A DNA stretch of 64,000 bases, taken from assembly GCA_951213105.1 (NCBI GenBank), contig OX578138.1, positions 90,002,914-90,066,913 of the forward strand. Reading direction: 5' to 3'. This document shows positions 22,075 through 35,060 of this stretch, in pieces. The stretch comes from Amaurobius ferox (taxonomy: Eukaryota; Arthropoda; Arachnida; Araneae; Amaurobiidae). Position numbers and translations under genes: made by a program. Each line of letters starts with the position of its first letter. The stretch's first letter is position 1. The notes below the pieces were generated by a model. It was not told the DNA's origin and ran no database searches. It was given only the letters and a program-made list of their open reading frames with translations.

Positions 22075-24300
22075 TGCTCTTATATATGTGCATGAGTCCA
22101 TTCAAAGTCCGGCTTTTGGCTAGTAAGGCATTTCTTTCCTGCTCTTATATATGTGCATGAGTCCATTCAAAGTCCGGCTTTTGGCTAGTAAGGCATTTCT
22201 CTCCTGCTCTTATATATGTGCGTGAGTCCATTCAAAGTCCCACTTTTGGTTAGTAAGACATTTCTTTCCTGCTCTTATATATGTGCGCGAGTCCATTCAA
22301 TGTCCCGCTTTTGGCTAGTAAGATATTTCTTTCCTGTTCTTATATATGTGCGCGAGTCCATTCAATGTCCCGCTTTTAACTAGTAAGACATTTCTTTCCT
22401 ACTCTTACATATGTGCGTGAGTCTATTCAAAGTCCCGCTTTTGGCTAGTAAGACATTATTTCCTGCTCATTTCTTTCCTGCTCTCATGCTCACGCATGTG
22501 CGCGAGTTCATTCAAAGTCCCGCTTTTGGCTAGTAAGATATTTCTTTCCTGCTCTTATATATGTGCGTGACTCCATTCAAAGTCCCGCTTTTGGCTAGTA
22601 AGACATTTCTTTCCTGCTCTTATATATGTGCGTGAGTCCAATCGAAGTCCGGCTTTTGGCTAGTAAGACATTTCTTTCCTGCTCTTATATATGTGCGTGA
22701 GTATATTAAAAGTCCGGCTTTGGGCTAGTAAGACATTTCTTTTCTGCTCTTATATACGCGCGAGTCCATTCAAAGCCCGGCTTATTGCTAGTAAGACATT
22801 TCTTTTCTGCTCTTATATATATGCTCGAGTCCATTCAAAGTCCGACTTTTTGCTAGTAAGACATTTCTTTCCTGCGCTTATATATGCGCGAGTATATTCA
22901 AAGTCCGGCTTTTTGCTAGTAAGGCATTTAATTCCTGATTTTATATATGCGCGACTCCATTTTAACTTCGACTATTTGCTAGTAAGACATTTCTTTCCTG
23001 CTCTAATATATGTGCGCGAGTCCATTCAAAGTCCGGCTTTTGGCTAGTAAGGCATTTCTTTCCTGCTCTTATATATGTGCATGAGTCCATTCAAAGTCCG
23101 GCTTTTGGCTAGTAAGGCATTTCTTTCCTGCTCTTATATATGTGCATGAGTCCATTCAAAGTCCGGCCTTTGGCTAGTAAGGCATTTCTTTCCTGCTCTT
23201 ATATATGTGCGTGAGTCCATTCAAAGTCCCGCTTTTGGTTAGTAAGACATTTCTTTCCTGCTCTTATATATGTGCGCGAGTCCATTCAAAGGCCCGCTTT
23301 TGGCTAGTAAGATATTTATTTCCTGTTCTTATATATGTGCGCGAGTCCATTCAATGTCCCGCTTTTAACTAGTAAGACATTTCTTTCCTACTCTTATATA
23401 TGTGCGTGAGTCTATTCAAAGTCCCGCTTTTGGCTAGTAAGACATTATTTCCTGCTCATTTCTTTGCTGCTCTCATGCTCACGCATGTGCGCGAGTTCAT
23501 TCAAAGTCCCGCTTTTGGCTAGTAAGATATTTCTTTCCAGCTCTTATATATATGCGTGACTCCATTCAAAGTCCCGCTTTTGGCTAGTAAGACATTTCTT
23601 TCCTGCTCTTATATATGTGCGTGAGTCCAATCGAAGTCCGGCTTTTGGCTAGTAAGACATTTCTTTCCTGCTCTAATATATGCGCGAGTCCATTCAAAGC
23701 CCGGCTTATTGCTAGTAAGACATTTCTTTTCTGCTCTTATATAAATGCTCGAGTCCATTCAAAGTCCGACTTTTTGCTAGTAAGACATTTCTTTCCTGCG
23801 CTTATATATGCGCGAGAATATTCAAAGTCCGGCTTTTTGCTAGTAAGACATTTCATTCCTGATTTTATATATGCGCGAGTCCATTCCAACTTCGACTTTT
23901 TGCTAGTAAGACATTTCTTTCCTGCTCTAATATATGCGAGAGTCCATTCAAAGTCCGGCTTTTTGCTAGTAAGACATTTCTTTTCTTATTTTATATATGC
24001 GGGAGTCCATTCAAACTTCGACTTTTTGCTAGCAAGACATTTCTTTCCTGCCCTTATATATGCGCGAGTCCATTCAAAGTCCGGCTTTTTGCTAGTAAGA
24101 CATTTCTTTCCTGAGCTTATATATGTGCGAGTCCATTCAAAGTCCGGCTTTTTGCTAGTAAAACATTTCTTTTCTTAATTTATATATGCGCGAGTCCATT
24201 CAAACTTCGACTTTTTGCTAGTAAAAAAATGTCTTTCCTGCGCTTATATATGAGCAAATCCATTCAATGTCCGGCTCTTTGCTAGTAATACATTTCTGTC

Positions 24301-24540
24301 TTGCGATTGTCGGAAGATTGTAAGAGACTTATGAGATATGCGAGATGTGAAAATTTTCAAATTAAAACTTAACATATTAAATAATTATGAAATTAGAAGT
24401 ATACAAATTTATTTTAATATTTGAGAACTCTGTTACTAAAGGACATATATTTTTTAGAACATGAATATTAAATTAAGCAAATTAGAATACAGGAAAACAA
24501 TGAAATTAAAGTAACACATTTAAATAGCAAAAAATAAGTA
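24301..24540. other. right flank of the satellite
   Basis: AT-rich sequence with no gene; it begins TTGCGATTGTCGGAAGATTG and leads into a reversed family 1a element. Confidence 0.4.
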
Positions 24541-25552
24541 AAAATCTGATGTGGGCAGCACATGACTTTCCTTATATAATGCAATGAATTTTCTACTTTA
24601 ACAGTAAAAAAAATAGATTATTTTTATAGTAGTTATTTGTATTCTCTCCAAGATATTGAATTTTCATGAGTCGTCATTTTCCATGTAGTCATCAATGTGT
24701 CGTCATTGATTTAACGTCATTTTTATCCATTTGGCGAGTTTTTCGTTAATTTAGCAATATTTAAAAAAGTCGCCAAGTTGGCGGCATTCCGTCAAATTCG
24801 TCGCCAAAATCTCGTCAAGCGTTATGGACCAAGATATAAGTAATTCTTATAGCAGGTAAATGACTATTGGCGTTCATATACAAAGGTATTACTCAAAGTA
24901 TCTTTTTTCATGAATGGAACGAGCTAGATCCACGAGAATAATGTCACCAAATTTATCGCATGGTAGTACATATGAAAAGTGAACATGTTTCTCAGTAGGA
25001 AATATTTTTATTTTTCTTTTATATGACTTTTTGATAATTTTTTTGAAAAGTATGCAATATTTCGAGAACTTTTCATGTTAGCGTTCTAAAATTTATGCCG
25101 ATCGTTTTCTAATGAAAAATTACATAAGAAATGCCTATTTGCGTAACTTTGTTAGCAGTTCTGATTTTTTGACGATTTTTCAAAATTTCACTCGAAAGTT
25201 TAGGGGGGCTTCTGAACATTCGATTGCGTATAAAAACGATAGGCTTCCAGTATTCACGGATTGTGATTTGTGTACCAAATGTCGTTCGAATTGGTCCATT
25301 CGTTCGTCAGTTATCGTCTCCACAGACTCACTGACACACACAGACACACACACATATTTTCACACACACATATTTTCACACACACGCAGAGAGAGACACA
25401 CACACACACGCACACACACACAGACATCACTTCAAAAATGCTTGATTCGTGATCCGGGATGCTTGAAACGTGCTCTCCCTGTTGAAAACTCGAATTCGAA
25501 TTTTCGACCTTGTCACAATACTTTCCTTATACATTATGTATATAAGGAAAGT
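24541..25552 (-). repeat. family 1a interspersed element, complete, reverse orientation
   Basis: The plus strand shows the reversed end (TCTGATGTGGGCAGCACATG) at 24545, the GCGAC module (24640-24830), a CA tract at about 25333-25425, and the hairpin ACTTTCCTTATACATTATGT + ATATAAGGAAAGT at 25520-25552. A 197-codon open frame across it (25112-25705) is a by-product of the CA repeat. Confidence 0.85.
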
Positions 25553-25929
25553 AATATACAGGTACACGTTGAAATCACAATGCATAGAGATGGACAAACT
25601 TTAATTAATTGTCTAAAAGTTGCAGTTTACTTGTTATTTGTACGTAGCGTAGTGAGCATGCGAGATTTAAAATTATTCATTTCGCCTTTTTGCAGCTTTT
25701 TTTAATTATTGAAATTTAGATTCTGCACATACGTGTGAACTTTTAAGTATGTGCACAAATTTTCATCTTCCTTCTTATTGTAGTTTTCGAATAAAAGGAA
25801 TCACAAAATTCAGAAGCGTATTGATTTCGCTTAATTAGGAATAGTAAATAACCTTTGCTTCGGTTGTTCATAATACGAGAAATTTATCATTATAATATAT
25901 CATTATAATTTATTTCTATATCATTTTAA

Positions 25930-28185
25930 TCTATACAAATAAAATTGAAAATCTGTCTGTCTGTCTGTCTGTCTGTTTGTCCCATCATCACGGGAGAACG
26001 GTTGAACCGAATTTGATGAAATTTGGTGGGTAGCCTATAAATATCCCCACTAAAAATTTTGTCTGTATTTTGAGTTTCTACGTCCAGTGGTTCTCGAGAT
26101 ATTAGTAAAAAACGAAATTTTCGTTTGTCTCATCATCACGGGAAAACGGCTGAACGATTTTGTGGATAGCCTTGAAATAGACCCCCATAAATTTAGTCCA
26201 AGTTTTGAGTTTCTAAGACCAGGGGTTGTCGAGATATTAATGAAAAACGGAACTTTTTCCTAGGAGTTCTACTCTCCAACTCCGTGGTTTATCCAAACGG
26301 AAAGGATGAAAATCGTTTGTTAAAAACGTCGAAATGAAAAAGAACTTCATTTTCGAGTTTGGTGCAGGATTTTTGCATTAATTAGTCACTTTCGGAAAAC
26401 ATGAATTGTTTGAAACATGAATTCAAACGGAAAAATCTACCTCCGTGGTTTAATTTTCACAATTTTTACTCAACGATGAAAGATATAAAGAAATCAAAAT
26501 GGCTATTTAATTTCGCATTTTATGAGGAAGATTCTATGTTATATCATGTTGGGCGGCAACGGAATGAAATTAAATGTGTTGTTAATATTTATTATTATTT
26601 TTTCTATTTGAATAATAAATAAATGGATGTAAAAATATATATTTTAAAGAACGGTTTGATTGTTCTTTTAATTATATAAATTGCGGACTGCGTACATCAC
26701 TTTCATTTATTTTAGCAAAGAGGTTTCAAGCTCATATATTGTGTTTAGCTAATAAACTCATATATTGAGTTTACCCAATAAATTCATTTAGCCGATTGTT
26801 GAAGCAGAAAAAGAGTAGAACGGGTGTATCTTATAATACAATTTTAGTATTTTAATTTAGTATATACAAACGGGATCAGGATATTTCATTCTTCAAATCT
26901 TCAAATTCAGAGCTACGAATTTTGGGGGATATCTCTAAATAACTTGGTAACTTTTCTTAAACTTTACCAAATTAGCGGAAATGTCTCCAAATTTATAAAA
27001 ATGACGCAAATCAATGATTTGTTTCTTTAGAATAGAGTACTGAAATGATGTTTCGGTAGCATTTGTAGGTCAGTCCATCCATCCTACTTAGTAACACATT
27101 TAACGAATTTTTTAATATCACCAAATTGATAAAAATATTTGTCAATCCATAAAAATATCATGGAATTGATAAAATCGCGATTAATAAATGAAATTGTGTT
27201 TTGTTAGGGGATAGTATTGTGATGATGTTTCGTCAATTTGTCGCAAAATGGGACTATCAGTTCTATAGTCTCACTTGGTGATAAATTTGGCGATTTTTTA
27301 AGTTATCGCTAATTTGACTAAAATGTCGCCAAACTTTCCATGGAGATGGCTTTATTCAGACTATATGATTTCTATCCATTTATTTGAAGCAAATGTAATC
27401 ATGTCGCTTAGCAACGGATCCAATGTGTTATGAGGCATACGATTTTATATTAAATCTTTTCCGATTTGAATAATAAAGATATGTATATAAAATAAATTTT
27501 ATTGACATTGCATTTTTGACTGGATAATATCAATTACGGTCTTCAGGTTTAAACATTATTATTATTGATATTTTCGGGGACTGTTAATTCAGAGATTATC
27601 GATATTTTCAAGTTACTATGCCATTGTTTTATTATGACGAAAATTGTTTAAACTCATATATAGTACGTTGTACGAGTAATCTTCTACAAATGCAAGGGTA
27701 TATCTTCTAATCTACGAGAATATAAGTAGTACAGGTATATTGGCATATATTTTGATATATATATATATTGCCATATATTGGAATCAATTACGATCTTCTG
27801 GTATAAAGATTACATGTATTTTTGATATTTTCAATTTATTACGTCATCTCTTTTATTTTGGCAAATATTTTTGAGACTCATATTGTAATACGGGTAATCT
27901 TCTACTAACACACTGGCATATTTTCTAATCTGCGACAATATAAGTAGTACGGGGTTGTATATATTGATTCAATTCCATTTTTTTGTAAATTTGCTTACAA
28001 AAGGGGCCAGGATGTTTTATTCTTCAGATCTGGCCGTGAAGATAATTTTGCATAGTGCGAACAGATATTCTTAAACTTCTCTTTAGGAGCAATAAATTTA
28101 ATATTTTAACAGAATTTGCACATGATTGCGAATTATAAGTTTTTTTATATTATATACTCCGTACGAAGAACGGGTATGCTGCTAG
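25930..28185 (+). mobile_element. non-autonomous Helitron, 2.26 kb
   Basis: It starts TCTATACAAATAAAATTG after a host A (25929), has a GTCTGTCTG tract, and ends with a hairpin formed by ATACTCCGT and ACGGGTAT (8-bp stem, one bulged T, 7-base loop), four bases, CTAG (28182-28185) and then host T. TC start, near-terminal hairpin, CTRR end and A^T insertion without target duplication are the defining Helitron marks. No Rep/helicase coding is present. Inside are a Lys/Asn-rich 73-codon frame of no known family (26401-26622), GCGAC-type modules (26940-27330) and a ~220-bp tandem duplication (about 27530-27960). A shorter relative lies at 41138-42538. Confidence 0.8.
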
Positions 28186-28503
28186 TGTATGTATATATTG
28201 AAGTTGTGAAAAAGTGACTGTCCATAGAGAGTTGTCGAAATCTATTCTGACGATTTTCATAAATGCTTCTCAAACGTTAGGTGGTTACATGCATCACTTC
28301 TCCACTATTTCTTACCGACTCCAGAACTTATTGACCAATTTGTCAGATTTCAGGCTTATGAAAATCTAAATTTTAATATTTGTTGCTGTTTTATTTTACT
28401 TCTACTGCTCTTGATGTCTGATTATTCTTACCGCTTTTGATTGCAGTGATCCAGAAAAATACTTATTCTTTACAAAACAAATCTACTGCCATATCCTCGC
28501 TTT

Positions 28504-29195
28504 GTTAACTTCCGCAGAACACGTTTTTTGCCGAAATTCTGTCAAACAGTTGCGAAATATTTTCTGAAAAATCAAATGCAATGCTTAGATTATATTAAAA
28601 CTAAATATAATACTCAATAAAATATAGAATATATTTTATATTGTAATCCAAAATATTTTTGGTGCTGCCATCTGTTGTCGTAATTTAATTCATACCGACT
28701 ATTTAATTTTTTAATGAAAATTTTTAAATGTCTATGCCTTCAAATACGGTATTAAATACAACATATCATATATAATAATGCCACAATCACAAGATCATTG
28801 AATTTGGACTTTAAGACAAAGGAATTTGAAGACAAGGCTGCAGTCCTCAGCGATGTACATTCAGATCCCCTTATCAAATTTATAGAATGAGAAATGACCT
28901 TTCCGTGATTGTGGTATTATTATATATGCTCTATAGTTGTATTTAATACTGTATTGGAAGGAATAAACATTTAAAAATGTTCATTAACACAAAAAAATGT
29001 CGATTTGAATTAAATTACGGCAACAGATGGCAGCACCAAAGATATTTTGGATTAAAATAAAAAATATATTCTATATTTTATTGGGTGTGAAATTTAGTTT
29101 TAATATAATCTAACCATTGCATTTTATTTTTCAGAAAATATTTCGCAACTGTTTGAGCAGAATTTCGGAGAAAATTGTGTTCTGCGAAAATTAAT
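28504..29195. mobile_element. foldback element with ~290-bp inverted arms
   Basis: The left arm (28504-28795) and the right arm (28902-29195) are reverse complements with scattered differences, including GCAGAACAC, AAACAGTTGCGAAATATTTT, GGTGCTGCCATCTGTTG and CCACAATCAC; about 105 bp separate them. No open frame is convincing. A piece of the arm (GATGGCAGCACCA) also occurs at about 33631, so the family is dispersed. Confidence 0.85.
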
Positions 29196-29241
29196 AAAGC
29201 ACGGATAGCGCAGAAGATTTACTGACGCTGAATCCTTTATT

Positions 29242-30160
29242 ACTTTCCTTATATACATAATGTATAAGGAAAGTATTGTGACGGGGTCAAAAATTCGAAT
29301 TCGAGTTTTCGACGGGAGAGCACGTTTCAAGCATCCCTGATCACAAATTAAACATTTTTGAAGTGATGTCTGTCTGTGTGTGTGTGTCAGTGAGTCTGTG
29401 GAGACGATAACTGACGAGCGAATGGACCGATTCGAACGAAATTTGGTACACAAATCACAATCCGTAAACACTGGAAGCCTATTGCTTTTATACGCAATCG
29501 AATGTTCAGAAACCCCCTAAATTTTCGAGTGAAATTTTGAAAAAATCGTCAAAAAATCAAAATCGCTAATAAAGCTACGCAAATAGACATTTTTTATGTA
29601 ATTCTTCATTATAAAACGATTGACATAAATTTTAGAACGCTAATATGAACCGTTCTCAAGATATTGCACATTTTTCAAAAAAATTAACAAAAAGTTATAT
29701 AAAATGAAATAAAATATTTCCTATTGAAAAACATGTTCACTTTTCATATGTAATACCTTGCGATAAATTTGGTGACATCATTCTCGTGGATCTGGCTCGT
29801 TCCATTCATGAAAAAAGATACTTTGAGAAATACTTTTGTATTTGAACGCCAATAGTCATTTATCTGCTGTAAGAATAACTTATTTCTCCGTCCATAATGC
29901 TTGGCGAGATTTTGGCGACGAATTTGGCAGAATGTCGCCAACTTGGCGACATTTTTAATTGTTGCCAAATTAACAAAAATCTCGCCAAATTGATAAAAAT
30001 GACGCTAAATCACTAAAAATGATGGCTAAATGAAGAAAATTCAATATCTTGGAAAGAATATAAGTATCTACTATAAGAATAACATTTTTTTTAACTGTAA
30101 AAGCAGTAAATTCATTGCATTATATAAGGAAAGTCATGTGTTGCCCACATCAGATTTTTT
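29242..30160 (+). repeat. family 1a interspersed element, complete
   Basis: It begins with the hairpin ACTTTCCTTATATACATAAT + GTATAAGGAAAGT, has GTATTGTGACGGGGTC, a GTGTGTGTGTGTC tract near 29375, the GCGAC module near 29890-30080 and the end AAGTCATGTGTTGCCCACAT, CAGATTTTTT. It lies 46 bp beyond the foldback. Confidence 0.85.
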
Positions 30161-30616
30161 CAAATTCGATTTCAGTTCTAAATGCTCAATTGATTTGCAA
30201 ATATAATTTCAAATTGAAATTTTTTAAATTTTGAATTATTTTTTTAAGTAAACTCTCAGAGAACTTTTGATTGAAGATAGTTATTATTTTCTTATATGTT
30301 AAGAAAAACTGTTATTTTCCCTAAAATCTTTCAATTCGAGATTTTAATGGAAAATTACACTTTAAGATCTTCTGAACACATATCGAACATCTTTACAAAC
30401 CTTGTCTGTCTGTGCGTGTACACAGACAGACAAGGGTGCATGTGCACAGTTTTTTTAACTTTCAGAGTTTTTTCAACGTAGAGTTGGGCCCGATTTGAAC
30501 AGTATAATTTGTGTAGCACGAATTTATGCAGTATAAAATCGGAATTTGTTGCAATACAAAAAAATAAACGTGTTTTTATTTCTTTTTATCCTCAGTGACG
30601 TTGGAGTTCAGCAGAT

Positions 30617-31899
30617 ACATTACATTGAATAATGTATAGGGAAAGTATTGTGACAGAGTCGAAAATTCGAATTTGAGTTTTCTCGAATAACACGTTTCAA
30701 GCTCTCTGAACTCAAAACGAACGGTTGTGAGGTGATATCTGTGCGTGTCTGTGTGTGTGTGTGCGTATGTATTTAAGTGTGTAAATATGTGCGTGTATAT
30801 GTGTATGTGTGTGAGCGTGTTAGTGCGTATGTCCATGTGTCTATGGAAGCGATATCTCAAGAATGAATGGAGCGTTTTGACCGAAATTTGGAACATATAT
30901 TACAATAGATGAATGCTTGATTTTAAACGTTATCGAATGTTTGATCCCCAAATTTTCGAATAATACTTTGAAAAGATTGTTGAAAATTCAGAACCTTTAA
31001 TAATGTTACGTAAATGATCATTTCTTATGTAATTTTTCATTATAAAACGAATAACACACACTTTAGAAAGCTAGCATGAACTTTTCGCAAGATATTGCAC
31101 GTTTTCTAATAAATTTATTGCAAATGTAACATAAAATTATATAAAGTATTAATTATCGTGATATATGTTTGTTCACTTTCATACAATGTTATGAGACAGA
31201 TTTGTTAATATCATTGTCGTGAATCTAGATCATCCCATTCGCGAGAGTAGATACCTGTTGTTGTTGAGACCCAGACCGTCCGACCTACCAGAAAGGTGTA
31301 AGGCAACTGTTTGGACGGCCGGGAAGTGCCACCCAATTTAGACCGGAACCCAGTGGGGGAGGCATCCACAGGGACCGTACCCTCCTTCACCTACCAGAGT
31401 AGTTACCTGTGTAATAGTTTGTATTTTTACCATCAGCAATACGCCATTAGTCATTTATATATAAGCTCTACTCTCCGCCTGTGTGCAACGCTTGGCAATG
31501 AATTTGGCGATATTAGTTACTAATTTGGCGATATATTGTCAACTTGGCAAAATGTCGCTCCAGATTGTCGAACATATAGTCAAAATTGCAGAAATGGCGT
31601 CAAATTAGAGGAAATAATACCAAATTAAGTAAATGGACTATATGACTTATTGCGGATACTATCAATATTGTTAATTATCAAATTAGAGTTGCACGACATA
31701 TGAGTTATTTGGGTACTTCGAGGCATTATTACATCTGGTATTATCCATTGCATCTGGTATTATCCGAAAAAGCGCCAAATATACAATTCAGTGTTAAAAA
31801 CACTGTGTCGTGGATATTATACATCATTTTTTCACTGTGAAAGAAATACATTAATTATATTATGTAATTGGAGTCATGTGCTGCCCACATCAGATTTTT
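30617..31899 (+). repeat. family 1a interspersed element with a nested SINE
   Basis: The 5' hairpin is worn (ATTGAATAATGTATAGGGAA), but GTATTGTGACAGAGTCGAAA, the long GT tract (30735-30840) and the end GTCATGTGCTGCCCACATCA are clear. The SINE at 31257-31395 is inserted in it. Confidence 0.8.
31257..31395 (-). mobile_element. 5'-truncated SINE
   Basis: It holds the tail and about half the body of the tRNA-type SINE; the tRNA head is missing. Flanks AGAGTAGATACCTG (31244) and AGAGTAGTTACCTG (31396) are a target-site duplication with one difference, so the truncation happened at insertion. Confidence 0.85.
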
Positions 31900-34650
31900 C
31901 TTTCATAGTAATTAAATTCCTTTGGTCTAACGGCCCTTAAATGTTGTATAAAAATTAAAGAGTTTGGGTTAAAAGACTTTTCTTGTAAGTTTGGTCTATT
32001 TTTTTGCTAAAAAGAGGACAATACATTTTGTGTGTATGGATTAATGATTCATCTCCAAAAAGAAAAAAAAAAAACAGTAACATAAATTGAAATATTTAAC
32101 ATATTTCTCATTCTATTTTTTACACTTTGTACAACGTTGTTCAGATTTTATAAAATATATAGAGCAGCATTTTCGATCAAAATATTTTTGCTGACGTTAA
32201 AATAATTTCAGTAATATTTATGCATCGCATTTTAATGCATCTACGTATTTAATTAAGTATCAATATTTATTCATTTCCTAAATAAATTTTGGTTATATTG
32301 TTGATATTGCATACGTTATCTAAACATTATGCTTGTCTGAGGGCATATATCTAGAACATGTTGCCTAAAGAGGGACGGTATACTCCCCCACCCCACCCGA
32401 GATGCAAAATTTAGAATATTTTATAAAATTACTGAAATAGCAATATTTTGAACTTTGTAGTTTCAAAAATTTTCCGTGTCAGAAACAAACGGACACTCCT
32501 CCACCCACACTCATTAGACATATATAGTATGCCTTTTACGTCTATACCCCCCCCCCCCTTCCGTTTGTACATTGCGAAATTTTCCTTAAAGACATGTATA
32601 TACTGTATTAAAGACTGTGTATATACTGTCTGTTTGTGACTTCCTGACAGGTTAAGAAAGAATAAAAGTATCATTATGAAGCTTAATATGCTGATAAATT
32701 CTGCATAAAAACTAGAACAAGAGGTAAATTCAGAATTTTGAATGGCGAATTTTGAATTCTGAATTTATTTTAAATTGAATAGTTAAATAGCAATATTTTC
32801 TATGAAAACCAATACCCGAAAAATAATGATAGTTTGCGCAACTTTAAAATATAATCATTTTTAAAATATGGTATGATGTTAAGATATTAAGGTGATGCAA
32901 GATGTTAAGGTTAAAAATTCCAATATATAATTTTGATGGTTATACGGTATGTATTTAAGCATTCCCGGGCATTTTACTGACATTTGGGCACTGGATCTCC
33001 TCCTATAGAGATGCGGGTTCGGCCTTGCTTATTCTGTCCTCTGTGCGTGAATGCGTTTTAGTCTTAATTAGTATAGTTATTAGTCATAAGTTAAAGTCCG
33101 AATTACTGTTAATGTAGGTATACCGTTTCGAGGGGCTTATTCTTCAACGATAGTTTTACAATAGATAAATACTTGGATCGGGTTGTAATCGTTTTATCCA
33201 CCTGACTGACTTAAATTCAACTAACAGAAACAAGAAACAACAACAACAAAAATAAATAAAATAATTTAGAAACAGAAGAACGTTAAACGATGTTTTTTTC
33301 CCATTCTGATTTTAAGTTTGATAGGATTGGGTGTAAACACCATAAACTATAAATGTGAAAATGAGACAGTAGAAATGAAACTTAATTTTTACTATTAGAC
33401 TCTTATTAGTATAATTATGACAATGTTTCATATTTTATTTCCTGTCATTTATTTCTCTATAGCTTTTAAAATTTATTTTTAAATATTTTGTTTTCCGTTC
33501 CCTTTATGTGTAACGTCGATGTACATTTACACAGAAAGTTTTGTTTACGTACATTAATAATGATGTTAATCCTTTAGTATTAAAAATTTTCGTGTCAAAA
33601 TAATAGTTAGTTACATCTATAACCTGTAGATGGCAGCACCACGAACTTGATTTAAGATGACTATTTTTAAAACGATGTCCATATTATGGGATCCAGATTA
33701 ATGGATTTACTTTTGGGGTGCTTAAAACAATAAAACAGCGTTTTTAATATGTGTTCCGCGGAGCCCTGGGGTTCCTCGACAGTATTCCAGAGGTTTATCA
33801 ATGTTATTTTAAAATTAAAATCGTGTAAAATTCTGAATGCATAGTTTTCGATCACGATGGACTTTTTATCATATTGTGTTTACGTCATTAAATTAATTTT
33901 CAAAAGGGTTCCGCGGCCAAGAAATGTTTGAGAAACACTGCTTTAAAGAATATTTCCCAGCGAAAGTAACTGGCTATGCTACCACCATGGTAATTTTTAA
34001 AACAAAGAATAAAAGTAATTGGAATGATTACTTTTGGTGAGTCAGTATTTAATGCTCAATTTTTCACTACAAGAGAATATGCATTATTTCATGAACAACC
34101 GCAAAAATAATTCAAGTTTTTAATCATTTTGAAAAATATTAGAAATGCGACTTCCCCAGATCCGAAAGGCTGCTATGTAGAGGAGGGGGGAGGGGGGCGA
34201 TGTATGGTGACTCGCGCAAAAGCAAAAATTATAAAGATTGCAATGTAATTGAATTGTAATGAGTAAAATGATTGCAATGTAACAAGTAAGCGGATTGTAA
34301 TGTAATTGAATTGAATTTATGATAAGTAGGAGGTGATACATTATATCTTTTGGAACAGGGGGTAGGGCGGGGGACTTCAAAATGAATCCATTATGCCGTT
34401 GGCATGTGCAATCTTGAAGAAAGCCATTTTAGCATTTTTCCCGCATTGTAAACATTTTGAATGATGCCATCGCCGAAATTTAGTAATTATTTTTTTTAAA
34501 CTGTTGGTTCTATCATCCAAAATTCATCTAATTCAGTTTCTTATATGAAATATGCAGAATGAATCGGAATGTCCTATATAACCTCAATGATTTTGCAATG
34601 ATAGGTTCTTGAGTGCACACTTTAAGTCCATTTATTGTAAAGTGACCATG
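31900..34650. other. 2.7-kb intergenic stretch without a recognised gene
   Basis: AT-rich unique sequence with homopolymer runs (A near 32065, C near 32550) and a G-rich patch at 34180-34200. Short open frames on both strands lack known motifs. Around 33600-33650 a short piece resembles the arm of the 28.5-kb foldback. Confidence 0.4.
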
Positions 34651-34699
34651 TTTGATCAAATAAAAGAGATTGGAGAGCTTCTAGTGGAGAATTTATAAA

Positions 34700-35060
34700 G
34701 TTAGCATAACGAACTGTAGAAGATCTCCCACAGAACAAATTGTTACTCTTCTTCAGATGTTGGGAAAATGTAACGAATTTGCTATTGAAAACCTTTACCT
34801 TTTCATTGATTTTAAAATTGCCTATGATAGTATTGAACGAACATGCCATGAAAGAATTTGGAATACCTGAAAAATTAATTAGACCTGTAGATCGTATATT
34901 GATTGGAGCTCGTTCCATTATATAGATACAAGGGGGGATTTCAAACCCTTTTGAGATTAAAAATGGTATTGGGCAGGGATATCTCCTTCTTATCTACTAT
35001 TCTATGCAGAAATTTCTACCTTATTTAAAGCATTTTTGTAATTGGAACTATGTGCCTACT
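34700..35060 (+). pseudogene. LINE reverse transcriptase fragment
   Basis: One frame reads PTEQIVTLLQMLGKCNEF followed by LYLFIDFKIAYDSIER (34793-34840), which is the RT palm motif A (F-x-DF-x-x-AYDSI) of non-LTR retrotransposons. A frameshift later come AMKEFGIPEKLIR and, beyond a stop, NPFEIKNGIGQGYLLL, the region of the G-x-x-QGD motif. The catalytic FADD motif is not present. It is a dead fragment. Confidence 0.75.

Larger units (their letters stand above)
21025..24300. repeat. satellite array of 65- and 63-bp units with higher-order structure
   Basis: About 45 units of the form GTCCATTCAAAGTCCGGCTT + TTGGCTAGTAAGACATTTCT + TTCCTGCTCTTATATATG + TGCGTGA. The 65-bp form dominates 21240-22740 and 23040-23680; a 63-bp form with CTTTTTGCTAG and TATATGCGCGA fills the left edge, 22741-23040 and 23690-24300. 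A distinctive rearranged unit (GACATTATTTCCTGCTCATT) at 22452 recurs at 23441, giving a higher-order period of about 989 bp. A SINE interrupts the array at 21789-22074, and the first monomer is inverted. Confidence 0.95.

Noticed and set aside
21025..24300. CRISPR array
   Set aside because: Units are contiguous 63/65-bp tandem repeats without unique spacers, in a eukaryotic context.
25112..25705. 197-codon open frame with a Thr-His-rich middle
   Set aside because: It crosses a family 1a element and a CA repeat; the same text recurs in other copies with different frames, so it is not a gene.
34740..34925. A 61-codon protein starting MLLFFRCWENV
   Set aside because: It is the wrong frame of the LINE reverse transcriptase fragment; the palm motif is in the adjacent frame.
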